DNA from: Halorientalis persicus
GTDB taxonomy: Archaea > Halobacteriota > Halobacteria > Halobacteriales > Haloarculaceae
Reading direction: 5' to 3'
NCBI RefSeq assembly: GCF_900110215.1
Contig: NZ_FOCX01000024.1
Span: 1 to 63,064 of the forward strand
DNA: 63,064 nt
Of this stretch, positions 1 to 7,197 are shown piece after piece; positions within the stretch are counted from its first letter, which is position 1, and the number at the start of each line of letters is the position of its first letter. The notes under the pieces were generated by a model. That model did no database searches. It had not been told where the DNA came from and saw only the letters and a list, made by a program, of their open reading frames with translations. The position numbers and the translations under genes were made by a program.

Positions 1-312
1 CGCCGGTACGCGGGCGAGTTGCAGACCCTTGCCGCGGATAGGGGCTACGACAGTCAGCCACTGCGTGAGACCCTCCGAGACATGGGAATACGTCCACTTG
101 TGAAACACCGCATCTTCGCTCCGTACGACCACGCGCACAACGCACGAATCGAGGACGATCTCTACAATCAGCGCTCAATGACGGAGACTGTGAACTCCTC
201 GGTCAAGCGCTCGTACGGCTCCGCCGTCCGAGCGCGTGAATGGTACCGTGAGTTCCGTGAAGTCGTTCTTATGTGTCTCGTCTACAACATCAAACAGTAT
301 GTGACTCGCTGA
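1..312 (+). CDS. IS5-like DDE transposase, C-terminal part (5' truncated by contig end)
   Basis: The reading frame is open from base 1, so this is the C-terminal ~103 residues of a longer transposase. It shows the second catalytic Asp region (ADRGYDS) and a region with the expected Glu (SMTETVNSSVKR), typical of DDE transposases of the IS4/IS5 type found in haloarchaea. The same residues are encoded on the minus strand at 62753-63064. The N-terminal third, including the first catalytic Asp, is outside the window, so activity cannot be judged. Confidence 0.8.
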   Translation, partial: RRYAGELQTLAADRGYDSQPLRETLRDMGIRPLVKHRIFAPYDHAHNARIEDDLYNQRSMTETVNSSVKRSYGSAVRAREWYREFREVVLMCLVYNIKQYVTR

Positions 313-347
313 TTCCAACGCCATCTGGCGATTCAATAGAGCCGATT
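1..347 (+). mobile_element. 3' end of an IS5-like insertion sequence, cut by contig end
   Basis: The first 347 bases are an exact reverse complement of the last 347 bases of the window (62718-63064); the match stops at GAGCCGATT, after which the two flanks differ. This marks the outer end of an insertion sequence present in two opposite copies. The transposase end lies inside. The contig very probably ended here because the repeat could not be resolved in assembly. Confidence 0.85.
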
Positions 348-376
348 TCCTCGAAGCAAATCGGGTCCCTGGTCAC
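348..376 (-). pseudogene. possible 5' stub of the Mre11 partner gene (Rad50/SMC-like), cut by the IS
   Basis: On the minus strand a GTG overlaps the TGA stop of the Mre11-like gene (GTGA). It opens a frame reading VTRDPICFEE before the IS boundary at 347; the frame then runs into IS sequence and stops near base 290. A 4-base overlap with an Mre11-type gene is where a Rad50-like ATPase gene usually starts, and ICFEEI is compatible with the first strand of such ATPases. Ten codons cannot identify a family; this is inference from context. Confidence 0.3.
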
Positions 377-1674
377 GCTTTACCCTCCTTTTGGCTGAGT
401 AGGGTATCGAGGAGTACCCGTGCTTGCTGTTCGAGATGTTCGATTGCGTCATCGTCGTCCGGGTCCTCGAGTTCAGTCTCGCGTCGAAGCGGGTTGTACG
501 CATTCGCACTGTGGGCCTGCCGTACAGCGCCTAGCGAGTCATCGACCACGTCACCGTAGGCTTCGCGAGGATCACCATCCTCGATTTCGAGCAGGAGACC
601 CGCGAGGAACGCAGCTGCATTGTCTCCCTCCGCAAGGTCTTCGAGATCGATTGCCGGCCGGGTATCGACGCCAATCGATTCGATCCGGACGGAAACCGAC
701 CCCTCCCGGAATCCGAGGTCACGCTCCATCGACCGATGCTGATCGACGAGCGCCGAATGCGCATCCGTCCGTCCAGTTAGATGAACGCGAACGAGGCTGA
801 GTTTCAGCGACCTCGTATCGAGTTCGGAGCGAACGTGTTCCTTGATTTCGTCCGAAATGACGGCGGTTGCTTCCTGTGGGTCGTCTGCCCCGGAGACATC
901 GACCGAAATCCGGTCGTAGCGAACGGATGCCAGGGGAACCTGTTCAGCTTGTACGTCTCTGTTTTCGGGTATCGTAATCGTCCACGGGCCGTGGGCCCGC
1001 TGTTCTCCTGGGTCAAGGGGTTGTGGCGAGCCGGAGTACAAAACCAGTGGACGCGAGGCGATTTGGATACCTGGACTGTGAATATGACCGAGCAACCAGG
1101 CATCTACGGCGGAGTCGCGGAGTTCGCTCGACAGAACTGGTGCGTACCGGCTTCCTCGGGAATCGAGGTCGGCGTGAAGTACTCCAATCTGAGGAGCGTC
1201 ATCGGTCGCCGGGAGGTCGTACTCATCGAGCGGGGAATCGTAGACGTGTTCGGCCGAAAACGACCAGCCTTCGAAGTGGGCGATGGGCTCGCCGTCCCGT
1301 TCGAGCGTCCAGCGTTCCCACTGCCCGTCTCTCCCGAGGAACTGGAGCGTGTCAGCGTCGAGGTTATCGACCATATCAGGGAGCGCATCGAAGTCGTGGT
1401 TCCCGGCTACCACGACGATTGGAATCCCCGCTTCGTCGAGTTGTGCAACTCCGTCTTCGAACGCGCCATACGCCTCGAAATATCGATTTTCCTGATCGAC
1501 GACGTCACCAGCAATCACGACCGCGTCGACGTCCCGGTCGATTGCTTCCTGGACCGTCGACAGCCAGACAGCTTTCGGCGACAGCTTCGGACCATCCAAA
1601 TCATCCGGAATTCGACTCGGGTGACGGCCGAGGTGGAGATCCCCCGTGTACAGTAGTTCCAGAGCGTCGTTCAT
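373..1674 (-). CDS. mre11: Mre11/SbcD-like metallophosphoesterase nuclease
   Basis: The 433-residue protein carries the complete calcineurin-like phosphoesterase signature in order: GDLHLGR near the N-terminus, AGDVVDQ, AGNHDFD, LHADLDSRG and LLGHIHSP. These residues bind two metals in Mre11/SbcD nucleases that process DNA ends, normally with a Rad50/SbcC ATPase. The start was set at the ATG at 1674 because the metal motif follows within a dozen residues; an in-frame upstream start at 1704 adds ten non-conserved residues. The C-terminal half is less conserved and ends in an acidic helix. No Rad50 gene remains next to it: the IS end lies 26 bases beyond its stop. It could act on ends in trans with a chromosomal Rad50. 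Confidence 0.8.
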   Translation of the reverse strand: MNDALELLYTGDLHLGRHPSRIPDDLDGPKLSPKAVWLSTVQEAIDRDVDAVVIAGDVVDQENRYFEAYGAFEDGVAQLDEAGIPIVVVAGNHDFDALPDMVDNLDADTLQFLGRDGQWERWTLERDGEPIAHFEGWSFSAEHVYDSPLDEYDLPATDDAPQIGVLHADLDSRGSRYAPVLSSELRDSAVDAWLLGHIHSPGIQIASRPLVLYSGSPQPLDPGEQRAHGPWTITIPENRDVQAEQVPLASVRYDRISVDVSGADDPQEATAVISDEIKEHVRSELDTRSLKLSLVRVHLTGRTDAHSALVDQHRSMERDLGFREGSVSVRIESIGVDTRPAIDLEDLAEGDNAAAFLAGLLLEIEDGDPREAYGDVVDDSLGAVRQAHSANAYNPLRRETELEDPDDDDAIEHLEQQARVLLDTLLSQKEGKA

Positions 1675-1965
1675 GAGTACGGCTAGACAGTAATATAGAG
1701 GCACAAGTCACGGATAGATAAATTCCACCCATTCTTGCACTATGAGAGGGTGAGACGTATCCAACATATAGGTCACTATAGTGTAGACAATATCTCAAGG
1801 CAGTCGCCATTGAAGGCGATCAAGTGTACGAGAAGGCCCCGAGATATCCCGAGGAAAGAGTGCTTTCGAGAGTGCTCCTCATCCAGACGCTACTAGCCAG
1901 TGTATTCCTCGCTGCGGTCGTCGCCGGAAATCACAGTGACCGCCGACAATTCTGCGACTGACAGC

Positions 1966-3009
1966 TCATTTCGTCGCCTCGTATTCAGCTGTGACTGCAC
2001 GATCACGTCGCAGTTTCTCACGAACGTTCTCGCTTCGACAATCGACATCCAGACGCCGGCGTTGCCAATCCTCCCCAGATTTGCCGTTCCACACCCCGTA
2101 TAGTGTTACCTTTGGGAGTCGCAAAACGCCGAACAGCACTGAGAGCGTGTAAAGCGCATCCTGCAGTTCGTCCCATGTAACGGTCACCTTCCGTGGAATA
2201 TCAACTGGGAAGCTCACATGTTGCGCGAGTACTCCTTCCTCACGGGCCAGCTCAACGAACCCGTGGTCGTTGCTGAGGAGAATAACTCGCTTTCGACTAT
2301 CTTGGTCGTACTCCGCGTAGGCGTCTACGATGGCTTCGTCGCCCGTCTCACTCTCGATCGTATCCGCATACCGATGGTCGCGGAGACGGCGGTACTCGTA
2401 GAGCCCGAGGAATCCTTCACGATTCGCCCCAGCCGGCTGATTGTCCAGACGTGCGAACTCGGAGCCGAACGCATCCTCGAGGGCTCGCGTCTCGTAGTGA
2501 TTGTAATGCCAGTTGAGTTCCTCGTAGATACCCGTCGCGAGGGCAAAGCCATTGACTGGGCTTCGTCCCTTGTCGTCACTGTATCGCTCCGGATCCAGTC
2601 GGAGTACATCCGGCATCCGCCAGGCGAGGAGGTTCGTATCGATGCCCAAGGCCACAGGCTGATGGCCGGCGTCAAGGTCAGGATGCCCCTGTCGGCGGAA
2701 GAACGTCTCCACGTCCTCGCGGTTTTCGATGTCGACAAGGCCGCCAGCAACGAGCGCTCGGATGTAGGTATCCTTGTCAGGCAGGTCGTCGTATGCCTGT
2801 TCGCCGTACGTCGTGTGGAGTTCCTCGCGGGAATCCTGGTACGTGAGCGCGCCCTGCGTGAATCGGACCGTGGTTGCAACGGGATCGGAAAGGTCGATTT
2901 CGAGGAGTTCTCCGATCTCCTCACACGGGTGCCGAACACTAACCGACGTAATGCCCTCCGTGTACAGTGCGTTGAGGAGATGCGTGATGTGGTGGCGAGC
3001 AAGCTGCAT
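1966..3009 (-). CDS. PIN-like domain ribonuclease, probable effector of the CARF protein
   Basis: A 347-residue protein with a PIN-type acidic pattern in its second half: GIDTN (Asp about 124), Glu residues about 163-164 in YEELN, GDEAIVDAY (Asp about 224 and 229), and LLSNDHGF (Asp about 248) followed by the usual last strand. PIN domains are metal-dependent RNases. The first ~110 residues look helical and may be a winged helix. Its ATG overlaps the TAA of the CARF-like gene by one base (TAATG), so the two are translationally coupled and the last pair of a five-gene operon. CARF and PIN domains are known to be fused or paired in cyclic-oligonucleotide-activated effectors; that role here is inference. 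Confidence 0.6.
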   Translation of the reverse strand: MQLARHHITHLLNALYTEGITSVSVRHPCEEIGELLEIDLSDPVATTVRFTQGALTYQDSREELHTTYGEQAYDDLPDKDTYIRALVAGGLVDIENREDVETFFRRQGHPDLDAGHQPVALGIDTNLLAWRMPDVLRLDPERYSDDKGRSPVNGFALATGIYEELNWHYNHYETRALEDAFGSEFARLDNQPAGANREGFLGLYEYRRLRDHRYADTIESETGDEAIVDAYAEYDQDSRKRVILLSNDHGFVELAREEGVLAQHVSFPVDIPRKVTVTWDELQDALYTLSVLFGVLRLPKVTLYGVWNGKSGEDWQRRRLDVDCRSENVREKLRRDRAVTAEYEATK

Positions 3010-3482
3010 TAGAAGACCTCCTGGAAGTCGACGAGTTCGACAACAGGTCTGGGGACATCGGGGTACAAACGACCGTAGAAGCGGTTGTTCGAGACGTAGA
3101 GATAGAAGACGTGGTCGGCCTCAAACTGAATCCCCGCCTGAAACGCGATCGCCGACATAAACTTTCGACCGGGAGTGACGTCAACCGCCGCCGTACCCCC
3201 CTCATCCTGTATCTGAGCAATCGGTTCACGGAAGTGCTCGACGATACCCTGAAAATCAGTCTCCGTTTCAAGATGCGTCACGGAAAGGTCCGGGTCCTCA
3301 CCGCCGTATTCGACGACCACACGCTCCATCATAGACGTGATGTCGTCGAACTGGTCACCGACGCCAGGATTATCCAGCACGTACAGTTCGTCAGGGAGGA
3401 ATCCCTCTTCACAGGCTGCGATCAGGGGATTAATGACCGCCTCCAGGTTCGTGCTCATGGTTGTGAGCCACGCATCAACCAT
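3009..3482 (-). CDS. CARF-like (Rossmann) sensor protein
   Basis: A 157-residue single-domain protein. After a possible internal start (MSTN, 3458) it has a CARF-like beginning, NLEAVINPL...GFLPDELYVL. Near the C-terminal half is VDVTPGRKFMSAIAFQAG, matching the D-x-T-x-G-x-K-x-M ligand-site pattern of CARF domains (the CRISPR-associated Rossmann fold of Csm6/Csx1/Card1, which binds cyclic oligoadenylates). No HEPN or nuclease motif is fused; the PIN-like nuclease is encoded by the next, overlapping gene. It starts three bases after the ADP-ribosylglycohydrolase stop. No type III CRISPR locus is in the window, so the ligand source is unknown. Confidence is moderate because CARF sequence conservation is weak. 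Confidence 0.55.
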   Translation of the reverse strand: MVDAWLTTMSTNLEAVINPLIAACEEGFLPDELYVLDNPGVGDQFDDITSMMERVVVEYGGEDPDLSVTHLETETDFQGIVEHFREPIAQIQDEGGTAAVDVTPGRKFMSAIAFQAGIQFEADHVFYLYVSNNRFYGRLYPDVPRPVVELVDFQEVF

Positions 3483-3485
3483 TGC

Positions 3486-5336
3486 TCAGCGACCCCCCGA
3501 CTGAGCGGTACTAGCTTGCCATTGCTCGTGCTCGATCTCCGGATGCCGGACTGCTACTCGTCGAAGCGATTCGTACATGACGTGGAGTTCTCCGACCATC
3601 GTGTGGGCCGTATCGCGGAGGTCCGTAAGTTGATCCTCTGGACTGGTGTCCGTCAACGTCTGTTGCTGCTGCGGGGGGCGAAGCTGCGTGAGGTAATCCA
3701 GAATAGCACCCGTACCGCTTGCTAATTGCGGGAAGATTTCGGCAACATCGTAGACGGCGCGTGGGTGGTCAGCAATGACCCCCTCAGCGACCGAGATATC
3801 GAAGGCTGCTTCGATCTCCGCTGGCGAGTCGTAGCCACCGCTCTCGTTGCTTCGCAACAGTGCTTCGCCGGCGTCGGCGAACGTGCCGACTAGCACTCGC
3901 GTCGCCCCCGCAATCGGATCCATACGTTCGATGCCGACCGTGTCGGTCTCGGTTTCGGTTATCGGGTGGCGAATTCCTGCGAACGCCGCGTACGCCCGAA
4001 CGAACGCACCCGCTGCTGCCTGCCCGTCACGCTTGATTCGTTGCTGGTCTTGTTCGGGGAGTTCATCGAAGGCGTCGACGAACGGATACTGTGGCACAGG
4101 AACGAGCGTCGGCTGCGAGAAGCCCGGTTCCTCATCGAGGTCGATCTGTGGGCCAGCGTAGGTGGAACATCGACCACTGTCGACCGCGTACGCTCGCCGT
4201 TCCCAGTCGAGCATCGCAGCCGTCGCCGGCGTCAGCTCATGGTACGCCGTTCTGATAGTGCGATGTGGCGCGGGATGAGGACGATGTCCGATGGTCGCCT
4301 CCTGAAATTCGCGAGCGGAAATGTACGCAGGTCCCTCGATGGTCCGTTCCTTGAAGACAAGCGTCCCGTCATCCATAGTGGTGTATCTCTTACCAGGAAT
4401 CTGTATCCGAATCGTCAGCAATCGCTGCGCTAATCGCTTGAGGCGGTCAGATTCCTCGATCTCTTCCGTCCATCGATTCGGTATATCGGTCGATCCGAAT
4501 CGAGCGCCAGCGACAGCGCCGGCGATCGCACCGACAGTGTCCGTGTCGCCACCGCTGTTCACAGCCTGAACAATGGCCGTTTCGGCGGACTCAGCCGTCA
4601 AACCATAGTAGAGCCCAGCCTGGAGCGAGTCGACGACGTATCCAGAGGTCGTAAGCTGGGCTTCGAACGCTGTCGAGTCGCGGTCGCCAGTGACGACTTC
4701 CTGCACCTGCGTGAGTGCCGTTCGAAGTTCGTCCGGAGCTGAATAGGTATCCTTGAGCGCGGTCCTGAGCGGGTCGCGTTCGTCGCGAATCAGGTTTGCG
4801 AGCGTTCGGTTGAGAATCACACAGCCCCACCTGCAGCGCGGGTCGGCATGTGTGATCGCCGACGAAAGCTGACTGACCTGGGTGAGTTCCGCATCGAAGT
4901 GCCGAAACGCAATCGCATATGGCGCACACCGCATCACGCTCCCGTTGCCGGCGTTGGATCCCTCAGGCCGCGATTCCCAGACGTCCGCGCCAGCGTCGTC
5001 CCACGACGTTCCCTGTCTGATCTGGGACAGGGAATCGCGCGTCATCAGTCCAATATCGAACGGGTCAGAATCGAGCCAGTCGACGAACCGATCCGCCACA
5101 TCGGCCGGATCGAACCCGCGGCGATCGACGAGACTCTCCGCGATACAGAGTGCCATCTCAGTGTCGTCAGTGATTGTCCCCGGTGGCTGGCCGTGCGTGC
5201 CGTCGCCGAGCATCTCCGTTACTTCGCCGTGCTGGGATGCGATCTCCTCGGCGCTCTTGAATTCGACCGGTCGACCTAGTGCGTCACCACAGGCCAGCCC
5301 GAGGAGACACCCCTCTGCGTTACGTTCAATTGTCAT
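3486..5336 (-). CDS. ADP-ribosylglycohydrolase (DraG/ARH family) with extra C-terminal domain
   Basis: Residues ~5-310 show the ARH fold: AEGCLLGLACGDALG, the metal motif GTITDDTEM, SNAGNGSVMR, ITHADPRC and the second metal motif SGGDTDTVGAIAGA. These Mg-dependent enzymes remove ADP-ribose from proteins or nucleic acids. About 300 residues follow without a recognised motif, roughly doubling the usual length. The start is placed at the ATG at 5336; the frame extends to 5483 but that stretch overlaps the HEAT gene and looks non-coding. It sits in an operon (VWA, HAD/HEAT, this gene, CARF, PIN). No ADP-ribosyltransferase is encoded nearby, so its substrate is not evident. Confidence 0.8.
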   Translation of the reverse strand: MTIERNAEGCLLGLACGDALGRPVEFKSAEEIASQHGEVTEMLGDGTHGQPPGTITDDTEMALCIAESLVDRRGFDPADVADRFVDWLDSDPFDIGLMTRDSLSQIRQGTSWDDAGADVWESRPEGSNAGNGSVMRCAPYAIAFRHFDAELTQVSQLSSAITHADPRCRWGCVILNRTLANLIRDERDPLRTALKDTYSAPDELRTALTQVQEVVTGDRDSTAFEAQLTTSGYVVDSLQAGLYYGLTAESAETAIVQAVNSGGDTDTVGAIAGAVAGARFGSTDIPNRWTEEIEESDRLKRLAQRLLTIRIQIPGKRYTTMDDGTLVFKERTIEGPAYISAREFQEATIGHRPHPAPHRTIRTAYHELTPATAAMLDWERRAYAVDSGRCSTYAGPQIDLDEEPGFSQPTLVPVPQYPFVDAFDELPEQDQQRIKRDGQAAAGAFVRAYAAFAGIRHPITETETDTVGIERMDPIAGATRVLVGTFADAGEALLRSNESGGYDSPAEIEAAFDISVAEGVIADHPRAVYDVAEIFPQLASGTGAILDYLTQLRPPQQQQTLTDTSPEDQLTDLRDTAHTMVGELHVMYESLRRVAVRHPEIEHEQWQASTAQSGGR

Positions 5337-5421
5337 GGAATTACGATGTCCTCCCTCTCGTATAATTCTGCACTCGCGAACTCTCCGAACCGAGTCAGCA
5401 AGCGAAACGCCGAGACCAGTC

Positions 5422-7197
5422 TCATTCGTTGATCTGGGCGAGCGCCCACGATGCCCTCGTGCGGACATCGGCGTTGTCATCATCGCGTGCTCGGTCTTTC
5501 AGGGCCGAGGTCGCGTCTCGAGCACAGAGGTACCCGAGCGCCCAGCAAGCGTTCTCACGGACGAGCGGATTCTCGTCCGACAGCAGCTCCACGAACGTCG
5601 GCGTGACGTGTTCGACCGACTCCGGGAAGTCCTCGGCTACGCGGCTGAGAGCACCGCTCGCATTGATTCGCGTGTAGGTGTCCTCAACCGTCAGTAATGC
5701 GGTGATCTCCTCGGTGTACGGCTCGACCACGTCGGTGTGAACGATCGCCACGTCGCCGATTAGTCCGATTGCGTTGTTCCGGAGCTTGGGGTTATCGGCG
5801 TCGAACAGAGTTGCAACATCGTCAACGATATCGACGGCGATGCTCGGGTACTCGCCCACGATCCGTCCAAGCCCAGCGGTCGCGTTCAACCGAACGCTGT
5901 CGGACAACGAGTCACGGAGGGTGACTTCTCCAAGTGTCTCGGCGACCGGTTTGACTTCCTCCGGATACTCGCGCGTGATCCGCGAGAGTGCGTACACCGC
6001 GTACTGGAGTCCGTCGGCGTCGTCCTCAATGATCGTTGCAAGCGACGGTACGGCGTCCACAGCATCCTCGGGGTCTTTCTCAGCAATCGCGGCGATACAT
6101 CTGGTCGCTTCACGCCTAACGGAGACAATGTTCGACTGCAGATACGGTACGAGTTCGTCGGTGAGCGGAGCGATCGCTCTCGGATCGGCATCACCAATGG
6201 CGCGGAGAGTGGCCAGCACGTCGGCCCGAGCGGGTAGCTCGTCACGTGCCAATAGTGACCGAAGGATTGGAATCGCCGGCGTACAGTCCTCTGGGCGCAC
6301 CACCGCCACCCGACGGAGTGCCTGGACTGCGTCCTTTTCCCGGAACAAATCAACGTCTTCGCGATCCAGAAGAGCGAGGATCGATGAGATACGGACCGCC
6401 TCTGGATTCACATCCGCGAGTCGGCGGAGCCCAGTTGCCTCCTCGGCAGGCGTCTCTGCGTTCGCCGTGTAGAGATTCGGTGGGGGATCGACCACGGAGA
6501 GCAACTCGATTGCGTCGACGGGAACGGTGAATTGGTCACTATCGGGGGCGAGCGGCGTGCATTGGAGCGCTGGCGCTGCCGAAGGCCGTTCGAGTGTCAC
6601 CGCGTGAAGGGAGACGTCGTGGCACAGCTGCGTTCGTTCGGCCCCATCATCGATGTACGTGAGTTCGAATCCGGGCGCATCGGTGTGGTCGTCGAGAAAC
6701 GACGACAGCATCGACGCGTTCGCAGGCATGATTCCGGCAGACGTCGGGAGTCCACCGTCGGTCATTAGGTCACGAACCCATGGGAGGTCGGGATGGATGT
6801 CTCCCCGTTCGACCGCGGGAACGAACTCCCAAGCGTGGTAGTGCTCCCACCCGTCGGCATCACTCAGATCGAGGTCGTCGACAACGACGTAGCCGTCCGC
6901 GTCCGGGTGCAGGTCGGCGATGAGTGATAGCCGCTCGCGCCGGAGTGGGAACTGCTCGTACCGACCATCGGGCTGTTTCTCGCCGAGCCACTCGTCCCAG
7001 TCGTCGGGGTGGCGGCCGACGATGTCGACGACACCCGGAATTGCGGCCTCCTCGGCCAGCGTCTGATTCCCGATAGCGTAGACCGCGTGCGGCGTATCGT
7101 GCGCGAGATGACGCACCCACTCCAGTGGGACGGCGTCGTGGCGGGGATGTGGATTCACGTCGACAGTCCAGTCACGGTCGAACGCGAACACGAGCAT
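5422..7197 (-). CDS. HAD-like phosphatase domain fused to HEAT repeats
   Basis: The 591-residue protein begins with FAFDRDWTVDV, the DxDxT motif of the HAD superfamily, followed by VVVDDLDLSD as a possible later acidic motif, so residues 1-200 resemble a HAD-type phosphatase. From about residue 255 to the end are tandem helical repeats of HEAT type, such as SVRREATRCIAAIAEKDPED and SGALSRVAEDFPESVEHVTP, at about 40-residue spacing. HEAT arrays are protein-binding scaffolds. Its ATG overlaps the TAA of the VWA gene by one base, so the two are coupled, and the ADP-ribosylglycohydrolase starts 85 bases after its stop. The function is unknown; the fusion suggests a scaffold with a regulatory phosphatase. 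Confidence 0.65.
   Translation of the reverse strand: MLVFAFDRDWTVDVNPHPRHDAVPLEWVRHLAHDTPHAVYAIGNQTLAEEAAIPGVVDIVGRHPDDWDEWLGEKQPDGRYEQFPLRRERLSLIADLHPDADGYVVVDDLDLSDADGWEHYHAWEFVPAVERGDIHPDLPWVRDLMTDGGLPTSAGIMPANASMLSSFLDDHTDAPGFELTYIDDGAERTQLCHDVSLHAVTLERPSAAPALQCTPLAPDSDQFTVPVDAIELLSVVDPPPNLYTANAETPAEEATGLRRLADVNPEAVRISSILALLDREDVDLFREKDAVQALRRVAVVRPEDCTPAIPILRSLLARDELPARADVLATLRAIGDADPRAIAPLTDELVPYLQSNIVSVRREATRCIAAIAEKDPEDAVDAVPSLATIIEDDADGLQYAVYALSRITREYPEEVKPVAETLGEVTLRDSLSDSVRLNATAGLGRIVGEYPSIAVDIVDDVATLFDADNPKLRNNAIGLIGDVAIVHTDVVEPYTEEITALLTVEDTYTRINASGALSRVAEDFPESVEHVTPTFVELLSDENPLVRENACWALGYLCARDATSALKDRARDDDNADVRTRASWALAQINE

Noticed and set aside
5337-5483. N-terminal extension of the ADP-ribosylglycohydrolase
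   Set aside because: The in-frame extension overlaps the 3' end of the HEAT gene and is Arg/Ser-rich; the ARH domain begins just after the ATG at 5336.
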